DNA of 64,000 nt from Clostridia bacterium (GCA_017532825.1 JAFXIT010000041.1:21423-85422), one strand, 5' to 3'; shown: positions 33,338 through 45,612, numbered from the stretch's first letter. Program-made: numbers and translations. The notes: generated by a model from the sequence alone, not told the origin.

Positions 33338-35551
33338 TTGGAAACTCCCTCAAGCACGATCTCATACGATCTTAACGCTGCGGGCGAATTGATACAGGGT
33401 ACTTTACGCTTTGAAAACGGCCGTATCTCCGTCTTTGAAGACGGAACGGAGGTCTTTTCCAGAGGAATTGAGGACGTAAGCGAGCTCTGTCAGTATTCCG
33501 ATATCGGATGCGGACGGCTTGAGCTTTCGCTCAAGGACCCCTCCGACCCCGAAAAGGCTCTGCCGCAAAGCGAAAATATATCCCTCTGCCGCTTCAGTAT
33601 GAGTCATACCGAGGAGGCGGGCGAGATGTGCAAGGTGGTAAACTACTACCTCCGCAACGGCACCCACAGCGTTATCGACTCCTCTGTCAGACTCTGCTGT
33701 GAAAAATGCGGCAGACCGCTGATGAAGGGTACCGACGTCTGTCTTTTCTGCCTTGACAAGGGCTACATACTCAAAAGAAGTCTCCAGCTTATGAAGCCCT
33801 TTCTTCCGAAAGTAGCACTCGTAGCAGCCTTTGCGCTGATATCAAATCTTCTTTTTGCCCTCAGACCGGTGATAAACGCCCGTCTGACCGACGGCTATCT
33901 CTCCCCTGCCCAGGGTGTCACCCCCGCATTTTCCCCGATAACGGGCGTTCTTGTGCTGACGGGGCTTATGATAGCGGTATACGCCTTAGGGCAGACTATC
34001 GGAATAATCGGCCAGCGGATGGCAAACCGTGTGGGCTCGCATTTTTCCGACCAACTGCGGCGGACCGTCTACGACAAGATCCAGCGTCTGTCGTTGGCGT
34101 CGATGGCGAAGCGTCCCGGAGGAGACCTTATAAAGCGTATCACCCGTGACACCCAGACCGTCCGCTCCTTTTTGACCGACCAGGGCGTATACGCCCTTGA
34201 AAGTCTTTTTATGTTCACCGTTATCTTCGTGATACTTCTCTTTACCAGTCCCTTCCTTACCCTGCTGGTATTCATCCCTGTACCGCTGGTATTACTGATA
34301 ATGAGCAGGTTCTGGAAGCACATTCGCCTCCGCTACGACAAGCAATGGCGTCAGGAATCAAGGTCTACCTCGATACTTCACGACATCATCAAGGGCATAC
34401 GTGTGGTAAAGACCTTCGGAAACGAGGCCCGTGAGATAAAGAAGTTCGCCTCCGCAAACGAAAGTCTCGCCAAAGTATCGGCCTCCAACGAAAAGCTGTG
34501 GGCCGTGACCTTCCCCTTCCTCGGATTTTTCATCGGCATCGGTGAATTTTTGGTGCTCTTCTTTGGCGGACGGATGGTCCTTGAGGGTACCATCACGCTC
34601 GGACAGCTGATGCAGTTTGTGCTGTTTTTGGGGTATATCTACACCCCCCTGCGCTGGCTGACGTCGGTTCCCCGCTGGCTTGCAAACTTCATGACCAGTA
34701 TGGTCAAGATCCTCGAGATCATCGACGAAAAGCCCGACATAGCCGACGCCTCCGAGCCCGTCGAGCCCGAGATAAAGGGTGGGGTCAGCTTTGAAAACGT
34801 CACCTTCGGGTATAAATCCTATGAGCCGGTCCTGCGTGATGTATCCCTTGACATCCGCCCCGGCGAGATGATAGGTCTTGTGGGACACTCGGGTGCGGGA
34901 AAGTCGACCATGATAAACCTTATCATGCGTCTTTACGACCCCGGTGCGGGGCGGGTCTGTCTTGACGGCACCGACCTTCGCAAGCTCACCCAAAAGCATC
35001 TTCACGACAGCATAGGCGTCGTTTTCCAGGACACCTTCCTCTTTACCGGTTCTATCTACGACAACATCACCTACGCCCGTACCGATGCGACCTCTGCAGA
35101 GGTCATAGCTGCGGCAAAGGCGGCAAACGCACATGAATTTATCATGCGCCTGCCCGACTCCTACAACACCCTCATCGGCGAGAACGGCCACGATCTCTCG
35201 GGCGGTGAGCGTCAGCGCATAGCCATTGCAAGGGCGATACTGAAGGACCCCAAGCTCCTCATCCTCGACGAGGCGACAAGCTCGCTTGACCCCGAGACCG
35301 AGATAAAGATCCAGGAGGCGCTTGCACGTCTTACCAAGGATCGCACTACCATCGCCATTGCCCACCGTCTGTCCACCCTCCGCAATGCCGACAGACTCGT
35401 CGTGCTTGACAAGGGTCGCATTGCAGAGGTAGGCACCCACCGTGAGCTTTTGGAGAAAAAGGGCATCTACTACCGCCTTGTTATGGCACAAAAGCAGACC
35501 AACAAGCTCCGTGGCGAGGCCGCAAAGGCTTATGCCGAGGCAAATGGCTAA
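33338..35551 (+). CDS. ABC exporter subunit 2 with N-terminal zinc-ribbon extension
   Basis: A 737-residue half-exporter and likely heterodimer partner of the gene two upstream. The start is TTG, nine bases after GAGGAGG; a TTG further upstream is inside the ribosome site. Residues 1-115 are an unknown beta-rich domain (LIQGTLRFENGRISVFEDGT), followed by a zinc ribbon CEKCGRPLMKGTDVCLFC (121-138). Membrane domain about 150-460. The ATPase has Walker A GHSGAGKST (516-524), signature LSGGERQRI (619), Walker B LLILDE with catalytic Glu645 and H-loop IAHRLST. Both subunits keep the catalytic Glu and signature, so neither ATP site is clearly degenerate, unlike in BmrCD-type pairs. Confidence 0.88.
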   Translation: METPSSTISYDLNAAGELIQGTLRFENGRISVFEDGTEVFSRGIEDVSELCQYSDIGCGRLELSLKDPSDPEKALPQSENISLCRFSMSHTEEAGEMCKVVNYYLRNGTHSVIDSSVRLCCEKCGRPLMKGTDVCLFCLDKGYILKRSLQLMKPFLPKVALVAAFALISNLLFALRPVINARLTDGYLSPAQGVTPAFSPITGVLVLTGLMIAVYALGQTIGIIGQRMANRVGSHFSDQLRRTVYDKIQRLSLASMAKRPGGDLIKRITRDTQTVRSFLTDQGVYALESLFMFTVIFVILLFTSPFLTLLVFIPVPLVLLIMSRFWKHIRLRYDKQWRQESRSTSILHDIIKGIRVVKTFGNEAREIKKFASANESLAKVSASNEKLWAVTFPFLGFFIGIGEFLVLFFGGRMVLEGTITLGQLMQFVLFLGYIYTPLRWLTSVPRWLANFMTSMVKILEIIDEKPDIADASEPVEPEIKGGVSFENVTFGYKSYEPVLRDVSLDIRPGEMIGLVGHSGAGKSTMINLIMRLYDPGAGRVCLDGTDLRKLTQKHLHDSIGVVFQDTFLFTGSIYDNITYARTDATSAEVIAAAKAANAHEFIMRLPDSYNTLIGENGHDLSGGERQRIAIARAILKDPKLLILDEATSSLDPETEIKIQEALARLTKDRTTIAIAHRLSTLRNADRLVVLDKGRIAEVGTHRELLEKKGIYYRLVMAQKQTNKLRGEAAKAYAEANG

Positions 35552-35578
35552 AAATCCCGACAAATATCGCTTTTGCAC

Positions 35579-35607
35579 TTGACTTTTCGGAAAAAATGCG
35601 GTATACT
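35579..35607 (+). promoter_or_regulatory. Sigma-A promoter of the alaS T-box unit
   Basis: TTGACT, 17 bp, TATACT, just upstream of the T-box leader and well separated from the ABC genes. Confidence 0.75.
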
Positions 35608-35613
35608 TTTATC

Positions 35614-35833
35614 CGTTCTTTGACGAAGGTTAACTGTGTCGCAGGAAAACCAAAGAGAGCCGGGATGGGTGCGAGCCGGTGTTTTCCGATGCAGAAGCCG
35701 CCTTTTGAGAATTCCGTGAGAGCGGACGTTGCTTTGCGTTAAAAAGCGTAAAAGGTGCGGTATCCTACCGCATAAATCAGGGTGGTACAGCGGTCGATTC
35801 GCCCCTGCAACGGGTGAGTCGACCGCAATTTTT
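35614..35833 (+). promoter_or_regulatory. T-box leader of alaS
   Basis: A tRNA-sensing antitermination leader. The T-box sequence AGGGTGGTACAGCG is at 35779-35792, followed by the terminator GCGGTCGA...TCGACCGC with AATTTTT (35790-35833). Upstream is a Stem I-like region with GGAAAAC/GTTTTCC pairing. A GAA-GCC-G context at 35694-35700 puts GCC, an alanine codon, at the expected specifier position, in agreement with the downstream gene. When uncharged tRNA-Ala binds the specifier and the T-box bulge, the terminator should not form. Leader boundaries are approximate and the specifier is assigned by eye. Confidence 0.85.
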
Positions 35834-35852
35834 ATCGAAAGAGGTTATTATT

Positions 35853-38483
<2,631 letters not shown>

Positions 38484-38498
38484 GGAGATCTTCCGAAA

Positions 38499-40676
38499 AT
38501 GATAAAGCTTATAAACCAACCCGTAAGCTTCCGCAACGGCACTCTCTCGGTCGGCAACGGCGACAAAAAGGGGACTATGGCCTATTCCATACTCTCTGCC
38601 CACAACGTCGGGTCCGACAGCGAACACCTCAAAATAAAGTTTGATGCCATGGCATCTCACGACATCACCTACGTCGGCATTATACAGACGGTCCGTGCAG
38701 GACTTGAGAGATTCCCCATCCCCTACGTCCTTACCAACTGTCACAACTCTCTGTGCGCCGTCGGCGGTACGATAAACGAGGACGACCACGTATTCGGTCT
38801 CTCTGCGGCCAAGAAGTACGGCGGTATATTCGTCCCTCCCCACCTTGCGGTCATCCACCAGTATATGCGTGAGATGTTTGCCGCCCCCGGACGTATGCTC
38901 ATAGGCTCCGACAGCCACACCCGTTACGGCGCACTCGGCGCACTCTCCATCGGTGAAGGCGGTCCCGAGCTTGCAAAGCAGCTCGTCGGCAAGACCTACG
39001 ACATCGATATGCCCGACGTGGTAGCCGTCTACCTCACCGGTTCTCCCAAAAAGGGTGTCGGTCCGCAGGACGTCGCCCTTGCGATCATCGGTGCAGTATA
39101 CAAAAATGACTTTGTAAAGAACAAGGTCATGGAGTTCTTCGGCCCCGGTCTTGCCTCTCTTTCGGCAGACTACCGTCTTGGCATAGACGTTATGACCACC
39201 GAGACGGCCTGTCTGTCCTCGGTCTGGGCAACCGACGGCGCTGTCAAGGACTACCTTACCGTCCACGGCAGAGGCGATCAGTACGCCGAGCAGTCCCCGG
39301 CAGAGGGTGCCGAGTACGCCTGCGCCATCGAGGTCGACCTTTCCAAGGTCGAGCCGATGATAGCCCTCCCCTTCCATCCCAGCAACACCTACACTCTGCG
39401 TGAGCTCCTCGAAAACCCCGAGGATATCCTCCACAAGGCAGAGGTAGATGCTCTGAATCTTGGTATGAAGGGACTTGACCTCGTTTCCAAGGTCAAAAAC
39501 GGCAAGATATACGTCGACCAGGGCGTTATCGCAGGATGTGCGGGCGGTATTTTTGAAAACCTGACCGCCGCCGCAGACATTCTCGACTCCGCCTCGACAG
39601 GTTGTGACGCCTTCTCGCTGTCGGTCTACCCCGCCAGCCAGCCGGTATATATGGAGCTGCTTGCAAACGGCGCCGCCGCAAAGCTCGCCGCCGCAGGCGC
39701 AGTAATAAAGACCGCCTTCTGCGGTCCCTGCTTCGGCGCAGGAGACGTTCCCTGCAACAACGGCCTCTCCATCCGCCACTCCACCCGTAACTTCGAAAAC
39801 CGTGAGGGCTCCAAGCCCGCAAACGGCCAGTGCGCCGCAGTTGCGCTTATGGACGCACGCTCCATCGCCGCCACCGCCGCAAACGGCGGATGCCTTACCG
39901 CCGCTACCGATCTTGACGTAGACTACACCGCCCACAGCTACAGCTTCAACGGCGGTATCTACCAAAAGCGGGTCTACAACGGTTACTCCAAGCCCGACGC
40001 CTCTGCCGAGCTTCACTTTGCCCCGAGCATAGTTGACTGGCCGGTCATGCCCGAGCTGAAAAACAGCCTCGCTCTGCGTGTTGCGGCATACATCACCGAC
40101 CCCGTCACCACCACCGACGAGCTCATTCCTTCGGGTGAGACCTCGTCCTACCGTTCAAACCCCCTCTATCTTGCCGAGTTTGCACTTTCGAGAAAGGATC
40201 CTGCCTACGTCGGCCGTGCCAAGGCGATCGCAAAGGAGGGCTCCGAGTCGATAAAGGCAGAGCTTGAGCTCTGCGGTGTAAAGTCCGAGGACACCCTGCT
40301 TAAGAGTGCGGTATGCGCCTTCAACCCCGGCGACGGCTCGGCCCGTGAGCAGGCGGCATCCTGCCAGAGGGTACTCGGCGGCGGCGCCAACCTCACCGTC
40401 CGCTACGCTACCAAGCGTTACCGCTCCAACCTCATCAACTGGGGCATGCTTCCCCTGCGTTTCAAAAACCCCGACGATATGAAGTCGGTCTCGGTCGGCT
40501 CACTTATAGTCCTGCCCGAGGTCAGGTCGGTCATCGAAAACGGCGGAAGCGACGTAAGCGGCTTTATCGTTGAAAACGGTGTCAAGACCCCCATCGAGTT
40601 TACCCTTGACAAGCTTACCGATGAGGAGCGCAGAATAATCCTCAGCGGCTCTCTTGCAAACTACTGCACCAAGTAA
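38499..40676 (+). CDS. Aconitase-family hydratase (YbhJ-like)
   Basis: A 725-residue [4Fe-4S] hydratase/isomerase of the aconitase superfamily. Cluster cysteines appear in [12 protein letters not shown] and [10 protein letters not shown]. The substrate-binding [20 protein letters not shown] and the C-terminal swivel-domain [19 protein letters not shown] are clear. The order of the elements is that of the YbhJ group rather than citrate-cycle AcnA or LeuCD, so the substrate is not known. It shares the alaS transcript (15-base gap, AAGGAG site) and is followed by the HIT gene after 12 bases, which ties a metabolic enzyme to T-box control. No other citrate-cycle gene is close. Confidence 0.8.
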   Translation: MIKLINQPVSFRNGTLSVGNGDKKGTMAYSILSAHNVGSDSEHLKIKFDAMASHDITYVGIIQTVRAGLERFPIPYVLTNCHNSLCAVGGTINEDDHVFGLSAAKKYGGIFVPPHLAVIHQYMREMFAAPGRMLIGSDSHTRYGALGALSIGEGGPELAKQLVGKTYDIDMPDVVAVYLTGSPKKGVGPQDVALAIIGAVYKNDFVKNKVMEFFGPGLASLSADYRLGIDVMTTETACLSSVWATDGAVKDYLTVHGRGDQYAEQSPAEGAEYACAIEVDLSKVEPMIALPFHPSNTYTLRELLENPEDILHKAEVDALNLGMKGLDLVSKVKNGKIYVDQGVIAGCAGGIFENLTAAADILDSASTGCDAFSLSVYPASQPVYMELLANGAAAKLAAAGAVIKTAFCGPCFGAGDVPCNNGLSIRHSTRNFENREGSKPANGQCAAVALMDARSIAATAANGGCLTAATDLDVDYTAHSYSFNGGIYQKRVYNGYSKPDASAELHFAPSIVDWPVMPELKNSLALRVAAYITDPVTTTDELIPSGETSSYRSNPLYLAEFALSRKDPAYVGRAKAIAKEGSESIKAELELCGVKSEDTLLKSAVCAFNPGDGSAREQAASCQRVLGGGANLTVRYATKRYRSNLINWGMLPLRFKNPDDMKSVSVGSLIVLPEVRSVIENGGSDVSGFIVENGVKTPIEFTLDKLTDEERRIILSGSLANYCTK

Positions 40677-40688
40677 AGGAGCAAGAAT

Positions 40689-41030
40689 ATGAACGACTGT
40701 CTTTTTTGCAAGATCATTGCAGGCGATATTCCTTCAAAGAAGGTCTGGTCCGACGAGCTGTGCTACGCCTTTTACGACATAGCTCCTCAGGCTCCGACGC
40801 ACGTTCTCATCGTTCCCAAGACCCATATCCCCTCTGCCGCAGGCATAAACGCCGAAAACAGCGGCCTTGTCGGTCACATCTTTGAGGTGGCCGCCAAGCT
40901 TGCAGTTGAACTGGGACTTGAAAACGGCTGGCGTGTTGTCACCAACGTCGGCGAGGACGGCGGTCAGAGCGTAAAGCATCTGCACTTCCACCTTCTCGGC
41001 GGAAAAAAATTAAGCCTCGAAATGGCCTAA
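40689..41030 (+). CDS. HIT family nucleotide hydrolase
   Basis: A 113-residue histidine-triad protein of the Hint/HinT group: N-terminal CLFCKIIAGDIPSKKV, then GGQSVKHLHFHLLGGKKL, carrying the HxHxHxx triad with the nucleophilic His. Hint proteins hydrolyse purine nucleoside phosphoramidates, including aminoacyl-adenylate adducts formed by aminoacyl-tRNA synthetases, which makes its place in an alaS transcript suggestive. A zinc-like CLFC pair is at the N-terminus. It ends the operon and is followed by a terminator. Confidence 0.93.
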   Translation: MNDCLFCKIIAGDIPSKKVWSDELCYAFYDIAPQAPTHVLIVPKTHIPSAAGINAENSGLVGHIFEVAAKLAVELGLENGWRVVTNVGEDGGQSVKHLHFHLLGGKKLSLEMA

Positions 41031-41034
41031 AGTT

Positions 41035-41070
41035 AAAAGAGCTCTCCGACTTGGAGAGCTCTTTTGTTTT
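41035..41070. terminator. Bidirectional terminator between HIT and GH127-like genes
   Basis: AAAAGAGCTCTCC pairs with GGAGAGCTCTTTT around a GACTT loop, with T-tracts on both strands. Confidence 0.9.
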
Positions 41071-41074
41071 ATGT

Positions 41075-42883
41075 TCATATTTTCGGAAGCTCGGTCATTC
41101 TCAGCTTTGCACAGCCGTAGGGCCAAAGTGTCAGCTCCTTTTCATCCGAGATGGGCTCGGTCGACTCGGGTATCTTTGCACAGACGGTCTCAAAGCCGTC
41201 CTCATATCCCCAGTTTATCTTTTTGCCGACGGTCTTTATCACCACGGGCGGAAGCTCGCTTGAAAACGGAACGTCAGATACCTCACGTTCCTCAAGGACG
41301 AGCAGATCTCCGCAGTAGGCGTAGTTCCAATCCGAAAGAGGAATATACTCATAGTCGCAATAGGGGAACCTGCGCTCCACCCCGTCACGCTCGTACTCGA
41401 TCTTTTCAGCCGCATACTTTATCGGCAGAGAGAATACAAGGGAGCCGCACTTTACGGTATTGAGGCCGTTGGGGCGTGACTCAAGGTATGCTTCGGCTTC
41501 AAATTCCACCGTTATTTCGCGTCTGCTTCCCGCCTTGACCTCAAATACGAGCTCGCCGCAGTCCACACCTTCACCGTTGACCCTCAGCCTCTTTGCAAAG
41601 GAGGGAATTCTGACAACGAAGGTAAAGTCGGTCTTTGCTTCTATGGTATAGCACAGTGAGTTTTTAAAGGGATAATCGGTCTTGAGGGTAATGTGCTTGT
41701 CTACGGTACAAAGCTCGGATGGTATGGGCAGACTGCTGATGACGGTATTTCCGTCCTTCATAAAGACACTCAGGGCGAGCTTTGGCCAGCCCTGGTTGAA
41801 GTTGGCGGTGCAACAGCCGAAGTTCGGCTCAAGCCCGAAAAGATGCGCCTCGGAGTTGTTCGTTCTGAACATCGACCTGCCGGGGAACCTTTGGCAGGCT
41901 ATCTGGTTGCTCATCTGGACATACTGATGGGTCCACATATCGTCGCTTATGGTTGCGGGAAGGGCGTTAAAGGCAAGCACCTCAAGTCTCTCTGCCCATT
42001 TATTATCACCCGTATGGGCATAGAGCAGCTCGTAGGAATACATCTGCTCGACCACCGAGCAGAGCTCTGTACCCTGGATTGGGCTGAGACCCGAGAGACA
42101 CTCGTCGCCTGTAAAGGTCTCAACGGGAGTTCCGTTATACTGTTTGAGCAGACCGTAGAGCCGCTCGGCACTGTCGGTATATTCCTCTCCCAGAAGCTCA
42201 CAGCTGACAGCCTCGTACTTAAGCATCATAGCAAGGTTTACTATATGCGTATCGAATCTCCAACGGTTGAGCGGTCTCTTCCAGAGCTCGGTAAAGTCAT
42301 TGTAATCGGCACCCTGCTCCTTTAGTATGACCGCAAGCTCTTTGAGCCAGTCCTCCTTGTATCTTTGATAGGTGAAGTTGACGGCGATAAAGCCCTCGTA
42401 CCAACGGAAACGGCCCCAATCAAACAGCTTTATCTCCCCCGAGCTTAACAGCTCGTAGTAGTTTTTAAGTACCTTATAGATTATTTCGGGGATGCGCTCA
42501 TCGCCCGAGCAATCGTAATATACCGTAAGTATCTTGCTTATAAGCAGGACGGCCCAGCTGTCGTAGCCCTTTCGCTCCCCGTCGCTGCAGGGGCATATCC
42601 AGCCGTCGGGCTTTTGTGCCGAGATTATTGCATCTATGTACCTTTCGGCTCTTTTGATCATATCGGCGTCCTCGAGCAGGTAGGCAAGCGGAATAAAGCC
42701 GTCAAGCCAATAGGGTACCCTCTCCCAGCCGTCTCTGTTTCCGCCTATCCAGGCACTGTCTTTGACGTCGGGCCACATCTTGTCGAGATTTCCGCTGAGG
42801 CCCTTGGCCTGCAGTTCGAGCTGACGGCGAAGCCAGCCCTGCGGCTTTATCTCTTTAGAAGTATAAAAGCTCCATCTGCTCAT
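41075..42883 (-). CDS. GH127-like (beta-L-arabinofuranosidase superfamily) enzyme
   Basis: A 602-residue protein of the DUF1680/GH127 group: an (alpha/alpha)6 barrel (about residues 10-400) and C-terminal beta-domains. The zinc-cysteine catalytic set of the founding enzyme HypBA1 appears conserved: GTELCSVVEQMY near residue 275 gives the ExC pair and the following Glu, and FGCCTANFNQGWPK near residue 356 gives the CC pair with the nucleophilic Cys. The N-terminus QGWLRRQLELQAKGLSGNLD is typical. There is no signal peptide, so the enzyme is cytoplasmic. The superfamily includes several sugar specificities, so L-arabinofuranose is only one possibility. Transcribed alone from its own promoter. 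Confidence 0.82.
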   Translation of the reverse strand: MSRWSFYTSKEIKPQGWLRRQLELQAKGLSGNLDKMWPDVKDSAWIGGNRDGWERVPYWLDGFIPLAYLLEDADMIKRAERYIDAIISAQKPDGWICPCSDGERKGYDSWAVLLISKILTVYYDCSGDERIPEIIYKVLKNYYELLSSGEIKLFDWGRFRWYEGFIAVNFTYQRYKEDWLKELAVILKEQGADYNDFTELWKRPLNRWRFDTHIVNLAMMLKYEAVSCELLGEEYTDSAERLYGLLKQYNGTPVETFTGDECLSGLSPIQGTELCSVVEQMYSYELLYAHTGDNKWAERLEVLAFNALPATISDDMWTHQYVQMSNQIACQRFPGRSMFRTNNSEAHLFGLEPNFGCCTANFNQGWPKLALSVFMKDGNTVISSLPIPSELCTVDKHITLKTDYPFKNSLCYTIEAKTDFTFVVRIPSFAKRLRVNGEGVDCGELVFEVKAGSRREITVEFEAEAYLESRPNGLNTVKCGSLVFSLPIKYAAEKIEYERDGVERRFPYCDYEYIPLSDWNYAYCGDLLVLEEREVSDVPFSSELPPVVIKTVGKKINWGYEDGFETVCAKIPESTEPISDEKELTLWPYGCAKLRMTELPKI

Positions 42884-42915
42884 AATATCATCCCTTGCGT
42901 TGCAAATATATAAAA

Positions 42916-42944
42916 ACTATATCACAATTCGGTCGTATAATCAA
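42916..42944 (-). promoter_or_regulatory. Sigma-A promoter of the GH127-like gene
   Basis: TTGATT, 17 bp, TATAGT on the minus strand. Confidence 0.6.
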
Positions 42945-42990
42945 GTCCGCAAAATAAAGATGTCATCATGCAAAAAAATGCACTTGCGGC

Positions 42991-43020
42991 TTGCGTATAA
43001 CACCTGGCGTATGATATAAT
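42991..43020 (+). promoter_or_regulatory. Extended -10 promoter of mgtE
   Basis: TTGCGT, 18 bp, TGATATAAT (extended -10). The transcript would start only about 27 bases before the gene, so no M-box magnesium riboswitch is present. Confidence 0.65.
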
Positions 43021-43053
43021 AATGAAGGATAAAAAGGAAAGGAGGATCAGGCA

Positions 43054-44454
43054 ATGAAGAACACTCCCGCTGTTGCCGCAACAAATATACCCGACTACCG
43101 TGCGGAGATATCTGCTCTGTTAAAAAGCAGGCTTACTCCCGGGCTTATCCGCAATCGCTTGGACGAATACCACGGTAACGACATTGCCTCGGTCCTCTCC
43201 GAGCTTACCGAGGAGGACCGCAAGAGACTTTACGGCATCCTCGATACAGCGGCTCTGGCACAGATATTTGAGTACTGCGACGATCCAAACGACTATATGT
43301 CCGAGCTTCCCATGCGCAAGAGGGCCGACGTTTTGTCGCTGTTTGAAGCGTCCCAGGCCGCCGACATACTGCGTAATACCGAGAAAAACTGCCGCAATAT
43401 GCTCCTTGAGCTTATGGACGGCGAGATACGCAAGGAGATCACCCTCCTTGACTCCTTTGACCAGGACGAGATCGGCAGCCGAATGAGCACCAACTACGTC
43501 TCGGTCACCGACGGCTGCGGTATACGTGAGGCGATGAAGGAGCTCATACGTCAGGCCGCAGACAACGATAACATCTCAACGATATACGTCACCGACACCG
43601 ACGGACGGTTCGTCGGCGCAATAGACCTCAAGGATCTCATAATCGCAAGAGACAGCAGCCCCATAGACTCCATCATACAGACGACCTTCCCCTTTGTTTA
43701 CGCAAACGAGCAGACCGATTACTGTCTTGAGCGTATCAGAGGTTATTCGGAGGATTCCATCCCCGTTCTCGACCAGGAAAACCGTCTTATCGGCGTGCTC
43801 ACCTCCCAAAACCTCACCGAGCTTGTCGGTGACGCTCTTGAAGAGGACTACGCAATGCTTGCAGGTCTTTCATCGGAGGAGGACATCAACGAGCCGTTAA
43901 GGCACAGTGTAGGCAAGCGTCTGCCCTGGCTGACTATACTTCTCGGCCTCAGCCTTGCGGTATCTGCCGTTGCCGGTATATTTGAGGGCATCGTCTCCGA
44001 GCTTGCGGTAATAGTCGGCTTCCAGTCTCTGGTGCTTGGCATGTCGGGTAACGTCGGCACACAGTCGCTGGCCGTGACCATACGTGTGCTTACCGACGAG
44101 CAGGTGGGATTGCGGCAAAAGCTTTACCTTATCGGTAAGGAATGCAGGGTCGGTCTTGTAAACGGACTTATCCTCGGTTCTCTCTCCTTTGCCGTTATCG
44201 GAGGTTACCTAACGCTTGTAAAGAGTCTTTTGCCGAGCTTTGCGTTTACGGTATCCTTCTGCATAGGCGCAGCTCTGCTGTTGTCAATGGTGCTTTCAAG
44301 CATATCGGGTACGGTAATACCCATACTCTTTAAAAAGCTCAAGCTCGACCCCGCAGTTGCCTCCGGACCGCTGATCACGACGGTAAACGACCTTGTTGCG
44401 GTCATATCCTACTACGGTCTTGCATGGCTGATGCTTGCGGGAACGGTAGCTTAG
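43054..44454 (+). CDS. mgtE: Magnesium transporter MgtE
   Basis: A 466-residue magnesium channel/transporter. It has the cytoplasmic N domain (helical repeats, about residues 15-140, with LSLFEASQAADIL), a CBS pair (about 150-275, ISTIYVTDTDGRFVGAIDLK and SIPVLDQENRLIGVLTSQNL), the plug helix LGDALEEDYAMLAG-like region, and five C-terminal membrane helices including the pore segment SGNVGTQSLAVTIR. The N and CBS domains close the pore at high internal magnesium, so control is at the protein level. An AAAGGAGG site precedes ATG. The gene is monocistronic. Confidence 0.95.
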   Translation: MKNTPAVAATNIPDYRAEISALLKSRLTPGLIRNRLDEYHGNDIASVLSELTEEDRKRLYGILDTAALAQIFEYCDDPNDYMSELPMRKRADVLSLFEASQAADILRNTEKNCRNMLLELMDGEIRKEITLLDSFDQDEIGSRMSTNYVSVTDGCGIREAMKELIRQAADNDNISTIYVTDTDGRFVGAIDLKDLIIARDSSPIDSIIQTTFPFVYANEQTDYCLERIRGYSEDSIPVLDQENRLIGVLTSQNLTELVGDALEEDYAMLAGLSSEEDINEPLRHSVGKRLPWLTILLGLSLAVSAVAGIFEGIVSELAVIVGFQSLVLGMSGNVGTQSLAVTIRVLTDEQVGLRQKLYLIGKECRVGLVNGLILGSLSFAVIGGYLTLVKSLLPSFAFTVSFCIGAALLLSMVLSSISGTVIPILFKKLKLDPAVASGPLITTVNDLVAVISYYGLAWLMLAGTVA

Positions 44455-44462
44455 TAGAAATT

Positions 44463-44506
44463 AACAACGGATGGAATTATGTGTTGAAATATCCCTTCCG
44501 TTGTTT
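44463..44506 (+). terminator. Terminator of mgtE
   Basis: AACAACGGA pairs with TCCGTTGTT across an AT-rich interior, followed by TTATAATTT. The next gene's promoter is embedded in it. Confidence 0.6.
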
Positions 44507-44512
44507 TATAAT
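44484..44512 (+). promoter_or_regulatory. Promoter of the sialidase-fold gene, inside the mgtE terminator
   Basis: TTGAAA, 17 bp, TATAAT. The -35 box lies in the hairpin interior and the 3' stem arm forms the spacer. Confidence 0.65.
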
Positions 44513-44544
44513 TTAAATATATTCTGTGAAAAGAAGGTGCGAAC

Positions 44545-45612
44545 ATGAAGATCATTCCCCTCGGAGAGCCCAAAATAATAATGAGCAATCCTCACAGCAA
44601 GCACAACTACTTTGCCTGGCCTACGGTAACACGTCTTCAAAACGGCAAAATAGCGGCAGTCGCATCCGGATTCAGACTGTCACACGTCTGTCCGTTCGGA
44701 AAGGCGGTAATATCCTACAGTGACGACAACGGAGAGAGCTATACCCTCCCCGCTCCCGTGATAGATACCGTTCTTGACGACCGTGACTGCGGCATCACGC
44801 CCTTCGGAAAGAGCGGTGTCATCGTTACCTCCTTTAACAACACCCGAGCCTTTCAACGTCAACATTCACGCACCTACGGACATGCCTATCTCGACACGAT
44901 CTCCGACGCCGAGGAGGCAGCAGTGCTCGGCTCGACCTTCCGCATAAGCCACGACTGCGGCGTGACCTTCGGTCCGATATACAAAAGCCCCGTCACCTCC
45001 CCTCACGGTCCTCTGGAGCTTGCAGACGGCAGTCTGCTCTGGGTGGGTCAGGTATTCGACTCGTGGAGTCAGCCCGACTACAATGACAGCTACATAAAGG
45101 CTTACAGAATATTCCCCGACGGCACAAACGAGTACGTCGGCAGTATCCCAAACGTCGAGATAGAGGGACAGATCGTACAGCCCTGCGAGCCTCACACGGC
45201 TCTGCTTGAAAACGGCGACCTACTGACACATATCCGCATCGAGGGAAGCGGCTTTTTCAGCGTTTTCCAGTCCCGTTCGACCGACTGCGGACGCACCTGG
45301 TCCCGCCCCGAGGCCCTTCTTGAAAAGCGCGGCGGCTCTCCCCCGCACATCCTCCGTCACTCCTCGGGTATGCTGATCTCCACCTACGGCTACCGCAACG
45401 AGCCCTACGGCGTCAAGGCGATGTTCAGCCGTGACAACGGCGAAAGCTGGGATGTCGGGCATGACGTATACGTCAACGGCATCAGCGGCGACCTTGGCTA
45501 CCCTGCATCGATCGAGCTTGAGGATCACAGCATCCTTACCGTTTTCTACGCCATTCCCAAGAAGGGCGAGCCTGCAGTCATAATGCAACAGATATGGCGC
45601 TTTGAGGAATAA
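44545..45612 (+). CDS. Sialidase-superfamily (Asp-box) protein
   Basis: A 355-residue six-bladed beta-propeller protein. Four Asp boxes (SxDxGxxW/F) are visible: SDDNGESYT, SHDCGVTFG, STDCGRTWS and SRDNGESWD. The N-terminus with HNYFAWPTVTRLQNGKIAAV and the C-terminal DLGYPASIELEDHSILTVFY resemble the exo-alpha-sialidase/BNR family found near glycan genes in Bacteroidetes and Clostridia. No signal peptide, so cytoplasmic. I cannot find the complete arginine triad of true GH33 sialidases by eye, so it may act on another sugar. Monocistronic between its own promoter and a terminator. Confidence 0.78.
   Translation: MKIIPLGEPKIIMSNPHSKHNYFAWPTVTRLQNGKIAAVASGFRLSHVCPFGKAVISYSDDNGESYTLPAPVIDTVLDDRDCGITPFGKSGVIVTSFNNTRAFQRQHSRTYGHAYLDTISDAEEAAVLGSTFRISHDCGVTFGPIYKSPVTSPHGPLELADGSLLWVGQVFDSWSQPDYNDSYIKAYRIFPDGTNEYVGSIPNVEIEGQIVQPCEPHTALLENGDLLTHIRIEGSGFFSVFQSRSTDCGRTWSRPEALLEKRGGSPPHILRHSSGMLISTYGYRNEPYGVKAMFSRDNGESWDVGHDVYVNGISGDLGYPASIELEDHSILTVFYAIPKKGEPAVIMQQIWRFEE

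Noticed and set aside
34358..35578. 406-codon minus-strand frame opposite the second ABC exporter gene
   Set aside because: It mirrors the conserved ATPase domain, which has all motifs on the plus strand.
42967..42982. TGCA-A6-TGCA palindrome upstream of mgtE
   Set aside because: Short and low in complexity; too likely by chance to call an operator.
42945..43053. Possible M-box magnesium riboswitch before mgtE
   Set aside because: The promoter is too close to the start codon to leave room for an M-box, and no conserved M-box segments are seen.
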